This document shows positions 25,050 to 34,789 of a stretch of DNA of 64,000 nt, piece after piece. The notes beneath the pieces are model-generated. The model was not told where the DNA came from. It was given only the letters and a program-made list of their open reading frames with translations, and made no database searches. Each line of letters begins with the position of its first letter. Position 1 is the stretch's first letter. This DNA is from Paguma larvata (taxonomy: Eukaryota > Chordata > Mammalia > Carnivora > Viverridae): the NCBI GenBank assembly GCA_030068075.1, contig CM057836.1:68237788-68301787 (forward strand). The letters are read 5' to 3'. Both the position numbers and the translations under genes were made by a program.

Positions 25050-25230
25050 TACAAACTCACACTAGATTACTATGCACAGATGTTCAAGGCACTTTCATCT
25101 GCATTATGTTATTTAATCCTGTGACACCCCTGAGAAGTGACGGGATCTCCCTTCTTAGATAACAGAACTGAGAATCAGGGACTCAGAGTGCTTCGGGGCA
25201 GGTCACCAGGGCCAGAGGCCCTCCTCATCC
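25050..25230 (-). mobile_element. MIR SINE, diverged
   Basis: AAGGCACTTTCATCTGCATT, TATGTTATTTAATCCTGTGA, and AACAGAACTGAGAATCAGGG follow an antisense MIR. CpG and GC content are somewhat raised in its right half. Confidence 0.55.
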
Positions 25231-25920
25231 CTCAGCACCACAAATGCACTCACTCGGGGAAAACCGTTAAATCATGGTGTGGTCAGGAAGAAAATGGTTT
25301 TACTTTAAATTACTTGATAAATGAGGGTAGAGGATTTTTGTTTCCTTAGGGTGTGCCGGACTTCCTCAGGAGAGACGAATGAATACTCTAGGAGATATTT
25401 CAGAGTAGTATTGGAACGTCTGGTCAAAATGGGTGAAACACGATGGTTCTCCTCATGAAGCCCTCCAAAGATGGAGACAGCAGCGATTCTTCCGACATCT
25501 CTTTTCAGTCTTATAAAGATAACTACCCTCGCTTCTAACTTTCCACAGATGTTTTCCCAACGTTGCGAGTAATAATGATAAAACTGCAACACTACCTACA
25601 GCTGCAAATCCATTCATCTTTGCACATCATGCTTGCTGCACTGGTGGCGAAGGCCGTTCTGTCACCTTTAATTAAAAGCATGCAAACAAAAACAAATGAA
25701 GACATTTCCATCTTTTATAGCCTGGTGTCCTATTTCACTGTTCTGCCTTTTAGCAGATTGACTTGCCTAATTTGAGGGAAGGTTGGTTTACCATTTGTAA
25801 TTCTTACGTAGGCATTAATCAGTATAATTAAAATATGATAGCATCTGGATGTTAAAAGCACAGGTGGAATGAATTAATGTGGAAGACAAAAGGATGAAAT
25901 CTGCCACAGAAACTCTGTCT
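25231..25920. other. Unique sequence, no gene seen
   Basis: Overlapping short frames on both strands (70 and 95 codons), no recognisable domain. Confidence 0.45.
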
Positions 25921-25923
25921 CAG

Positions 25924-25962
<39 letters not shown>

Positions 25963-25987
25963 CACGCACGCGCGCACGCACACACAC
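25921..25987. repeat. (CT)n followed by CACG/CGCG-rich alternating tract
   Basis: Interrupted (CT)n up to about 25960, then CACACGCACGCGCGCACGCA continuing in CA. Alternating purine-pyrimidine with CpG steps. Confidence 0.9.
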
Positions 25988-26589
25988 GGATGCATCAGAT
26001 CAAAATTGAAACTATTTTTAAGCAGGCAGAAGAATAATCTAGTTGCCAATTTCTCTACAAGGACTGTCTAAATCCTATAATCTTACTTGTCTTCAGCTTG
26101 ATGGGGCTATAATGGCACAGAGGTAAAGGAAGGATCATTATTCTTCATTTGTTCCATTTATGAAATTCTGTCCGAAAACCAGGCACCATGTTGGCAGGCA
26201 CTGAAAAAAAGTACACTCAGAGCTTTTCTTCATTTCTTTTCTTGAAGTCGGTAGGTATCGAGAATGCGGATGAAGCCTTTTATAGCCTGGCATTTAAACT
26301 GAGCCAATTTGTTATAGAGGTAATAAAAACAGATTTTGTGGTGTCCTTTTTAAAGAGCCCCTCTTCGTTCAGAGCCAGCCTCATGCCACACTGTCTGTGT
26401 TACATGGATGACTCTCATCATGTGAATAAGTGTTTTTTTTTTAATATTATAAACTGGATTGCTAAAATAAAAAGTTTGTATTTTTCACAAAATCTTTGGA
26501 ATACTAACATCACATCCCAAGATTTCTTGAGTCAGGCTGTAGTCATTATTTCCGTTCAGCTCATCCTGACATCTCCTCTTCCTCCCACA

Positions 26590-26890
26590 CTCTTTATTTG
26601 GCAGTTTCAGCGTGCAAGGGAAACGGCCTGCTCCAGCTGATGCCGGAGGAAGGCAGGGGCATAGCTGTTACACCACACCGGGAATCAAGTCATACAAGAA
26701 ATAGCCCTGGCTGTGACACAGCTCCCAGGCATGAGAATAGATTTCAGGATACAGTAGTAGTTGGACAGCAGTGCAGCCGATCCAGTCACAACTCCCGAAT
26801 CGTCTCAGAAACAAATGTCCATCACGCTTTGCGCTACAACTCTCGTATACAAGGAACTCCTGCATCTCCTCTGTTTCGTGCTCCGAAGCT
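26590..26890. other. CpG-enriched islet with open frames on both strands
   Basis: Twelve CpG sites between 26611 and 26885, against a background of roughly one per 100 bp. A 137-codon plus-strand frame (26598-27011) and a 75-codon minus-strand frame (26668-26895) overlap here. Neither has a domain I recognise. TTTATTTGGCAG just upstream (ending 26604) looks like a splice acceptor, but no partner donor or coding signal supports an exon. Confidence 0.4.
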
Positions 26891-27037
26891 AACAAATGAA
26901 AGCTGCCTCTACCCCATGAGCCTTTCTGCCTCCCAGTTTCTGCTTATTCAGGACTTTGTTTACCTCCTTGCTTTTTCTTACTGTCTTCTTTCTGTATTTT
27001 TTTTTTCTTAGCTCTCACATCTTCCAACAAAACTTTC

Positions 27038-27467
27038 TGTATTAGTCTGCTTTGGATACTATAACAAAATACCACAGACCAGGTGACTTAAACAATAGAA
27101 TTGATTTTAATCACAGTTCTGGAGGAAAGGAGTCCAAGGTCAAGGCACCCATCAGGGTTAGTTTCTGTTGAGATTTCTTTTCCTGACTCAAAGATAGCTG
27201 CCTTGTTGTGGTGTTCTCATAGGGTCTTTCCTCTGTATGTGCAGAGGAAGAAAGGGAGAGAATAAGGGGGAAAAAGGGAGGGAGTACAGTGAATTCTGCA
27301 ATGCTGTTTCCTCCTCTTATAAGAACACCAGTGTATAAATTACTCCCTCCTTATGACCTCATTTAAACCTATTTACCTCCTTAAGAACCCTATCTCCAAA
27401 TACAGTCACAACAGAGTTTAGGGGTTCAACACACACATTTGTGGGGAACACAGTTTGGTCCTCAACA
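27038..27467 (-). mobile_element. MaLR solo LTR (MST-like), full length
   Basis: Antisense LTR of about 430 bp that begins TGTATTAGTC and ends CTCAACA on the plus strand, so it keeps the TG...CA termini. Internal landmarks: ACAAAATACCACAGACCAGG, TCACAGTTCTGGAGGAAAGG, TTATAAGAACACCAG and CTATCTCCAAATACAG. The flanks CTTTC (27033-27037) and CTCTC (27468-27472) fit a 5-bp target duplication with one change. No internal retroviral genes remain. Two 73-77-codon frames near 27439 only clip its right edge. Confidence 0.85.
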
Positions 27468-27689
27468 CTCTCCAATAGGTATCCTTTTCATGTGTCCCAG
27501 GAAAGAGGATCTCAATATGTACAGGGTCCCCATGATGAGCCATCCTGTCCTCACCGTTACTATAGCCCTTGCCAAGACCCTCCTCATACCTTTTGGACCC
27601 GATTTCATGAACCTCCTAATGTGTTCCCTACACATGACCTTAACCCCATTCATCCTTCATAAGCCTACCTAAAACAAATATTATTTTGC

Positions 27690-28435
27690 CACATACAACG
27701 CCAAAGCCTTTTGATGATCCCTCACTACTTACAGGTTAAATTTCAAGGTTGGAGTCACATACGTGGTCTTCCATGATCTCTTTATCATAACCTATCTCAA
27801 GTCTTATTCCCTACCACAACTTGCCCCATGCTTTAAATCTTAGTAATTATGGGATGCCTGGGTGGCTCAGTCTGTTAAGCACCTTACTCTCAGTGTCAGG
27901 TCATGATTTCATGGTTTGTGGGTTCGAGCTCACATCAGGCTCTGTGCTGACAGTGTGGAGACTGCTTGGGATTCACTCTCCCCCTCCCCTTCACTCCCCC
28001 TCTCTCAAAATAAATAAACTCTAAAAAAGTTTTTTTTTAATCTTAGTAATTTTAAATTGCAGTGCTTTTTCATATTCACTATGCTTTTTCATGCCACAGC
28101 CTCCTCTACCTGAAACTCTCTACACATTCTTCTCCAGGGTCACTCCTATGCATACACTGTATCCATTACTGACTCCTTCAAGAATTTTCCCCCCAGAAAT
28201 CAAGTAACTCTTCTCTCTGTTCCCAAAGGGTCCTGTACACATTTATGTCCTAGTATTTATGATAGTATAGTAAAAACATTGGTTTCTGCATCTGGTTCTT
28301 TGAATAAAATGGAACAAAGAGTTTGTTTCTACAATGTCAGGATCTATTTGTGATTCATTTTATACCTCTAGTACCTACTACAATGCCTGATAGATTGTAG
28401 ACACCCAATAATGCATTTGTTGAAGAAACCTTCAA
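27690..28435 (+). mobile_element. L2 LINE 3' portion, split by a SINE
   Basis: Sense L2 in two blocks, 27690-27848 and 28039-28435. Landmarks: TACAGGTTAAATTTCAAGGT, GTGGTCTTCCATGATCTC, then CTCCTCTACCTGAAACTCT, and a 3' end TAGTACCTACTACAATGCCT followed by ACACCCAATAATGCATTTGT. The continuity of the two blocks confirms the later SINE insertion. Confidence 0.75.
27849..28038 (+). mobile_element. Feline CAN-SINE inserted in L2
   Basis: Complete plus-strand copy, head GGGATGCCTGGGTGGCTCAG to the A-rich tail. Exact 13-bp target duplications AATCTTAGTAATT at 27836-27848 and 28039-28051. The body has a shortened form (TGACAGTGTGGAGACTGCTTGGGATTC-like), indicating a distinct subfamily that lacks part of the usual body. 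Confidence 0.94.
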
Positions 28436-29482
28436 TAGATCAGACAACTCAGCTAATCTCTCGTCCCTCCCCTACCCTGACAACTTAAATCTCCTCTCTT
28501 TCACCTAGTCCCTCTCCCCCAACCAACTCTCTCTCTCTCTCTGATACATACATATGAACTCTCAACTAATGTAACCTCCACAGCATTACCTAGATGTCAT
28601 TTTCTAGGATTTTGCCAGATTTGAGATCAGGAAGGGACGGGCTCAACCTAACTGTGTGAAGCTTTGAGTATCTGTTATTTGTACCTTTGAGAAAAGTGGC
28701 AAGTAATCTTTAAACATGCAGCAGGGCAAATAACAGATGCAGATTTAGAAATAAGAAACAGACTTGGTTTACTATCAGCTTGCTTTCTTGTATGGATAGG
28801 TGAATTTTTTTAACCAAAACACTATACACAAACAATAGTTACTTTAGTCCTATGATTCCTTTCCAAGGATAAGCCAAGTGAAGGGAGTCTGTGGGAGACT
28901 ATTCCTATTCTTGGAAAAGAAGCACCATAGTTATGTTTGAAGAACAATAAACTATTTTGTATATTATGAAGTGATTTATGTAACTAGCATGTTAGAGATA
29001 GAAATGTTCTAAATAACAACTCACTGTGAATAGTGGTTACAAAGTAGAAAAGGAAGCAGTGAATGCTATTAAAATTGAACGTGTGCCATCCGTTTTCCCC
29101 AAGGGTTTGTAGCTGCACCTGTGATTTATCTAGAAGACTCAAAGAACAAGAGTGTCTAGGACAAAATAAAAAGAACAGACAGATTTGGTCTTATTCTCCT
29201 CCTTATTCTCCTCAGATCTGGGCTTAGCCAGGAATATATAGCTGAATAAAAAAATCATAGACTGAGAGCCTAAGAGAACCCCAGTGGGTGCCAAAATTAA
29301 CAGAAGGATCCCCTGCAACCAAGAGCATTAGCTGTATTACCAATTTAACAGAATCCCTATGCTGGCTGAGAACCAGGAGATGAGACTATTCTTCATTTGA
29401 TAGTTGGGTTGGCTAAGAATTATGTCAGTGGTTTGTGATGTAGGGTTTAGGGGAATAAGTACTTGGCTGAAATTCAGGGTCA
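28436..29482. other. Unique sequence, no gene seen
   Basis: A short (CT)n run at about 28526-28542. Otherwise no recognised repeat, gene or RNA. Confidence 0.5.
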
Positions 29483-29650
29483 TCAGAGGCAACATAATAT
29501 TCTGGGGAAAAAGATGTTAATACCAGAGTTCTGCTCCTGGATCTGTTGTTTACTACCTGCATGATCTTGAACAAATCACATAATTTCTCCATAATTCAAT
29601 TTCTTCATCTGTCAAGTGGGCATGATAATAAAAATAGAATAGAGTGATGG
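29483..29650 (+). mobile_element. MIR SINE
   Basis: Sense MIR: CTGCTCCTGGATCTGTTGTTT, ACTACCTGCATGATCTTGAA, and TTTCTTCATCTGTCAAGTGG follow the consensus order. Confidence 0.7.
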
Positions 29651-30239
29651 TGGAAGGGAAATAAATTCCTTCCACATCTCTAAAGTTCAAGTCTCAGAAA
29701 CATGATAGAACTTTCACAAATGTATATGTTAGTTTGCACAAATTCTTGTCTTTTCCCCCCAAATGGTTCAGTGTCTTTACCTTTTCAAAAGCCATTCATT
29801 ATAAGCTTTCTTCCCCCTTTGTCCCCTACCTTTTCTTGAATCTTTTTCAGAATCTTCAAAAAAGACCAGAGTCACTAGTGTCAGATTTTAAAGAACCAAC
29901 TATTACTAAGGGAGAAATAATAATTAAATACTGGAAAGGAAGGCCATGCAGCTCTCTGTAGCCTCAGAAACAGTTTAGTTCTCTCCCTGTGCTTCTAGGA
30001 CTGTCATATATAAGTGAAGAGTGTGTTATAGAGCTTTATAGACTATACAAACTAATTTTTGTTAATATTTGTGGCTTTTTGTTAGCGTAACACACAAAAG
30101 TATATAAATAAGTTAGTGTAGACAATACAACCAACCTTAAGGGACTCAATATATTTTTCTTAATATTTTTCTTCTCTCAAATTTAGAAATAACCTTTAAT
30201 ATGGTTAATATGGTTATAATAATGGAACCATAATCCATT
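29651..30239. other. Unique AT-rich sequence
   Basis: No gene recognised. A 75-codon frame at 29734-29961 has no recognisable domain. Confidence 0.45.
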
Positions 30240-30715
30240 CCTTACTGATAATAATAGAATGACGATGACCAACATTTACTGTTTCCTATGTATCAGACAC
30301 TGTCAAAAGCAATATATATCCTTAATTCAGTAAAATATTTCACCAACTCTATGAGAATGAAGTTAATATCCATCAGTAATTCATCTTTTTTTTTAAATTT
30401 TTTTAACCTTTATTTATTTTTGAGAGACATAGAGACAGAGTATGAGCAGGGGTAGGGCAGAGAGAGCGGGAGACACAGAATCCGAAGCAGGCTCCAGGCT
30501 CTGAGCTGTCAGCACAGAGCCCGACGCGGGGCTCGAACTCACAGACTGCGAGATCATGACCTGAGCCGAAGTCGGCCACTTAACCGACTGAGCCACCCAG
30601 GCGCCCGAAGTAATTCATCTTTACAGCAGAAAGAACTTACCAAGGAACTTAATCAGGCACACTGAGCCAGAATTGAACAGAGGCAGTTTGGTCCACACTC
30701 TTTTAACTAATATGC
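30240..30715 (-). mobile_element. MIR SINE split by a feline SINE
   Basis: Antisense MIR in two blocks, 30240-30388 (CAACATTTACTG, CTATGTATCAGACACTGTC) and 30609-30715 (TTTACAGCAGAAAG, GAGCCAGAATTGAACAG). The second continues the first after the SINE is removed. Confidence 0.65.
30389..30608 (-). mobile_element. Feline CAN-SINE, low divergence, inserted in MIR
   Basis: Minus-strand copy with intact CpG-rich body (CCCGACGCGGGGCTCGAAC) and head. Exact 14-bp target duplications AGTAATTCATCTTT at 30375-30388 and 30609-30622. Closely similar to the copy at 8156-8379, so both probably come from the same source lineage. Confidence 0.95.
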
Positions 30716-31785
30716 TAAAAAGTGTATTTAAAATTTTAATTTATCTTCTAATCATGTTAGGAGTACTTGACATTTAAAGAAGCTTATAGAGAATTGTTTT
30801 ATAAAGTAAAAATTCACTGTCTATTTAACCTTTTTAGAAAGTCTACCCCTCACTTATTTTGTTCATGCCGAAGTGTTATTGTTACAATGGTACACAGTTG
30901 GGGCTAAGTTAGGAACGAAGTTTGAATGCTGAATGTCCCGATTCACTCTCCTTCCTTACACTGCAAAAATTTTTATTCTCTTTCTGCATATTCAGGAATA
31001 AGTGTTTGGAGGCAGTTTTCCAGAAGTCCTTTGCACTTCTGCATCTCTTGCGTAACAAGATACTAACTGCCCTTTTTTCCACACTGTCAAGAATATTTAA
31101 TCGTGAATGTTCTTGAAACATAGATTATATTGTATCTGTGGGTTTCAGTCCATGCATACATATTGTCTAGTGTAATAAAGATAATATTTTGCTTTGTAGC
31201 AAAGGGCAAGAATTTTTACTGCCCATTATAAAGTATTGGGGCTCACTAAGCCCAGAGTTCCCCTCCTTGAACATAACCCACTGCATGTGTGGGTGCCACC
31301 TAGCATTGTTTGCATTACCTGAAGGAAAATGGGGATCACAGAACCAGCGCAAACAATACTGATACTCTGGCTACTGTTTTTGTTGCAAGTAATGAACTGT
31401 TCTTCATCTGCAGTCTTCTACCCACATTAATGAAACTGCAGCAGGTTAACTTCTTAGCTTTGATGTTGGGTACAGTCTCCAAGCCTTGACCATCCTTGAT
31501 ACTAAGTATACACAAAATCCTGAAACAAAGCATATTTCCTAGGGCAATATGATCTAGATATTACTAGTAGTGAAGAGGAAGAAACCCATAAAATGGTCAC
31601 AGGAAAAATAAAGATGAAAAGACATCGAAAGTGGACTTAACTAAATTTCAGCAGAATATCAGTCATATCACGCCCTCAAAATGTAATTAATGCATTGTAA
31701 GATGTTCAATGTAGTATTCAAAAAACTTTAAGAAAATAAATCAAATGTTATTTTCACATATCCCATTGGAAAAAATGTGATTTTC
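30716..31785. other. Unique sequence, no gene seen
   Basis: Several short overlapping frames on both strands (60-70 codons), none with a recognisable domain. Confidence 0.45.
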
Positions 31786-31873
31786 CTAAAAATTAAAATT
31801 TAGATATCCAACATGTGAGAAAATTAAATCTAAAATTAAAATTTAGATATCCAGCATTTAAGAAAATATAAAG
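31786..31873. repeat. Tandem duplication of a 44-bp AT-rich unit
   Basis: Unit 1 (31786-31829) and unit 2 (31830-31873) share ATTAAAATTTAGATATCCA and then diverge slightly (ACATGTGAGAAAAT versus GCATTTAAGAAAAT). A local two-copy duplication, not part of a known repeat. Confidence 0.8.
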
Positions 31874-31889
31874 AATAAGGCTAACCCAT

Positions 31890-32250
31890 TCATGATGGAA
31901 TGAAAATTAGAATAACTCTTTTGGAATACTGTTTTCAAACAGCTCAGTAATTATAATTTTAGACTTTATTAAATAAATAATCAGAGGTTTAATAATGATT
32001 TATATTAAAAGATGATCATGGCATTGTTATTTACACATGAAAAGAAGAGTACCTGGTTATGTAATGATAAAAATTAGTAAACCAATGGACAATCTATATA
32101 CATAGTATATGAGGGTACTCGAGAGTGTTTAGTCCCATGTGAAGTTATTCAACTATGCTGGTAAGTGAAAACAGCATATTACATAATGCTTATATAGAGC
32201 ACTATATACATAATGTTTATATTTTTTATTATAGGTGTATTAGTATATAA
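31890..32250 (+). mobile_element. Diverged L1/HAL1-like 3' fragment
   Basis: AACCAATGGACAATCTATAT, GTAAGTGAAAACAGCATATT and the flanking spacing resemble the end of L1ME or HAL1 ORF2 in sense orientation. Highly diverged. Confidence 0.4.
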
Positions 32251-32276
32251 AGACATAATCTTTTTCACCTCAAACT

Positions 32277-32545
32277 TTTTATTTTATATTCATCGTGATA
32301 TAATTGCCATAGAATATTATATAAATTTAAAGTTTACACTGTTTTGACACAGTTCGACACTTTTACATATTGCAATGCGATAAACACTGCAACATGAGTT
32401 AACCCCTCTATCATGACTCATAATTATCAATTTGCATTGCGAACAATTAAGATCTAGACCGTTGGAAGCTTTGACATTTATAATATTGTTGATTATAATC
32501 CCTATGTTGTGTATTAGGCCTCCAGATGTAATCTTGAAGGACATA
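32277..32545 (-). mobile_element. L1M 3' UTR, antisense
   Basis: CGTGATATAATTGCCATAGA, CATATTGCAATGCGATAAAC, GAACAATTAAGATCTAGACC and TAGGCCTCCAGATGTAATCT follow the antisense L1M 3' UTR in order. A 75-codon minus-strand frame over it is not a gene. Confidence 0.8.
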
Positions 32546-33125
32546 CATCAAAATGTAAACAGCTCTGGGTTATGGGATTGTACATGATTTTCACTCTTTG
32601 TATTTGTATTTTTTTTTTAATTTCTAAAACCATGTTTTACATGTATAATAAAATGTTACATTTGTAATCACTGGGGATGCTACTGTACTATTTTGCAGTT
32701 TAAAAGGATTGTTCTTTTTAATTTAGGTTTTCCATGTCCCCTCTTGTAATAAATAAACATGAGCACTTTGCACAAATAAGTGCAAGTGTAAGAGGATAGG
32801 GGATCTGTAGCAAGATATTCTTGAAACACTTTGGACTTCTTAGTATCGGTTATATCCGTCTTTCAAGTCTTTGTCTTTACTAATATTCCCCTACTAAGAT
32901 CCCAGGAATCATATAGTTATTTCAGATGTCATCTACTTTATTGCTTTTATTTAAAACTTTTAAAATATCTTACCACCTTTCTTTTGTTAATTCCAGTAAC
33001 CTTTGGTGTTTACCCCTTGTCACACCAAGGTTCTGCCTAAAAATAGAATTAGTCTTATGCTATTATTATGCCCCATATTGTTATTATTAAGCCATGTGTT
33101 TCTTGAAGTTAGGTCTGACTCTTAT
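32546..33125. other. Unique sequence, no gene seen
   Basis: A 69-codon frame at 32831-33040 is hydrophobic with no recognised family. No repeat recognised. Confidence 0.45.
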
Positions 33126-33137
33126 AATCTGGGACAA

Positions 33138-33376
33138 TGTATGGGCACCTGGGTTGCCCATCTGACTCAGTTGGTTGAACATCCGACTTCAGCTCAGGTC
33201 ATGATCTTGTGGTTCTTGGGTTCGAGCCCCGCATCAGGCTCTGTGCCGACAGCTCAGAGCCTGGAGCCTGCTTCGGGTTCTGTGTCTGCCTCTCTCTCTG
33301 CCCCTACCCTGCTCGCACTCTGTCTCTCTCTTTTGATCTCTCTGAAATATAAATATTTAAAAATTATAAAAAAAAG
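33138..33376 (+). mobile_element. Feline CAN-SINE with altered A-box
   Basis: Plus-strand copy with 12-bp target duplications AATCTGGGACAA at 33126-33137 and 33377-33388. Just after GGGCACCTGGGT about ten extra bases (TGCCCATCTGAC replacing GGC) interrupt the promoter A-box. The B-box GGGTTCGAGCCCC and body are well preserved. A 130-codon frame at 33003-33395 runs through it. Confidence 0.93.
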
Positions 33377-33388
33377 AATCTGGGACAA

Positions 33389-33929
33389 CACTTAGCTCAG
33401 TATCAGACTATTAAAAAACAGTTACTAAATGCTCAGTGAATTCTGCTCTTACAAATTAGAGAGAAAAGTCTTTCCTAGTTGATCTCTTTTCTTTTTGTTT
33501 TAAAAACATTGGGCCCGATGAATTTCAATTTCTTTTCATTTTGTCCTTTGAATGAAGGGAGGCAGACGCACCTGTAAGGATTCATTGTTTTTACACCTTC
33601 AGTCCCTGTGGAATCAGACGTGATTGTCAGCGGCAGCCGCTTCTGATGCTGCTAAATGTGTCTGAGGAGGTGGGTGACTGATTGTATCTCAGAAGCTCAT
33701 CAGGTTTAAAAAAAAAAAGAAAGAAAGAAACCCAAAAAAATGAAGTGACTAAAAACTACTCTCTCCTCCCCAGTTATGTTCTTAATGACACAGTACCTAA
33801 GTTCAACTCAGCGACCGGCTGCAAGATTGTCGGAAAAATGAAAATGATAGTGTTATCTAATATTTGTGTTAAGTTGTCTATGTTCTGCAGCATTTTCACA
33901 TTCAGGCTTTTTTCCTTGTGGTAAACCAG
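33389..33929. other. Unique sequence, no gene seen
   Basis: An A-rich stretch with AAAG repeats lies at about 33706-33739. A small hairpin-capable AGCGG-CAG-CCGCT lies near 33630. An 80-codon frame here has no recognisable domain. Confidence 0.45.
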
Positions 33930-34050
33930 AGGTCAGCAGAGCCAACTTTATTACCCCTTTTTAACAACTAGAGAAGCTAGACTCAGAATGTTATTTGACC
34001 TGCTCTAGACCTAATTCTCCATCCACTGTTCTGTGTTTGTTTCATCATGC
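33930..34050 (-). mobile_element. MIR SINE fragment
   Basis: CCTTTTTAACAACTAGAGAAGC, GACTCAGAATGTTATTTGAC and CTCTAGACCTAATTCTCC fit a diverged antisense MIR. Confidence 0.5.
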
Positions 34051-34685
34051 TGCTTTGCTGACCCTTATGGATTTATATTGGCTAGAACTTAGCCTCTGAA
34101 GATATTCAGATACTATGCAATATTTTCTTTTGTATTTTCCTTAATAAGAATGTCAAGTATTTGACATGTTTCCTTTAAAATATTCTTCTGATGCTTGTGT
34201 AATGCCAGACAAGCAGATACCGATTGGAATGCTTTTGTTCTACAGTACTTGGCTTCCAAAATGATTACAAAAGCTTTACAGTCGTGAAGTAGCCAGTGCT
34301 ATTCAACATGGGCTGAGTCCCAAAGCAATTCTGCTTGTTAAATGTTATCAGGAACTTGCCCTCCAGTCTGTAAGCCATTCTGAACGTCAGTGTTCTGTCT
34401 TGCAAAAGGTTCCCTTACTAACCTGGTACATTCATAGTACACTAATCGCAAAATGTTTGCTTTTTTAGGTACTTGATGATGCAAAATTTGTATCAAAAGT
34501 ATTTTTATTGGATTTCCTTTAACCCACTTAAATCTCATACCTATTTGCTAAAAGAAATTAAAAGTAATATTTCAAAAGGCAGTTTACCTCTTAGAAGCTT
34601 GCTTTGGCAATATATACAATCCAATAAGAATAACTGAATCTTTACTCTGTGTACGTAGAAAGTAAAGATTCATCATGAAAGAATT
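34051..34685. other. Unique sequence, no gene seen
   Basis: No recognised repeat or gene. A 66-codon minus-strand frame has no recognisable domain. Confidence 0.45.
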
Positions 34686-34732
34686 ACATATGTATGTATT
34701 ATATACATATATGTATGTGTGTATATATGTAT

Positions 34733-34785
<53 letters not shown>

Positions 34786-34787
34786 TT
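34686..34787. repeat. Compound TATG/CA/TA microsatellite
   Basis: ATGTATGT and TATATACATA words lead to (CA)n of about 9 units, then about 37 bp of (TA)n. Frames of 86 and 112 codons reading Tyr-Ile repeats on either strand are artefacts of this tract. Confidence 0.93.
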
Positions 34788-34789
34788 TG

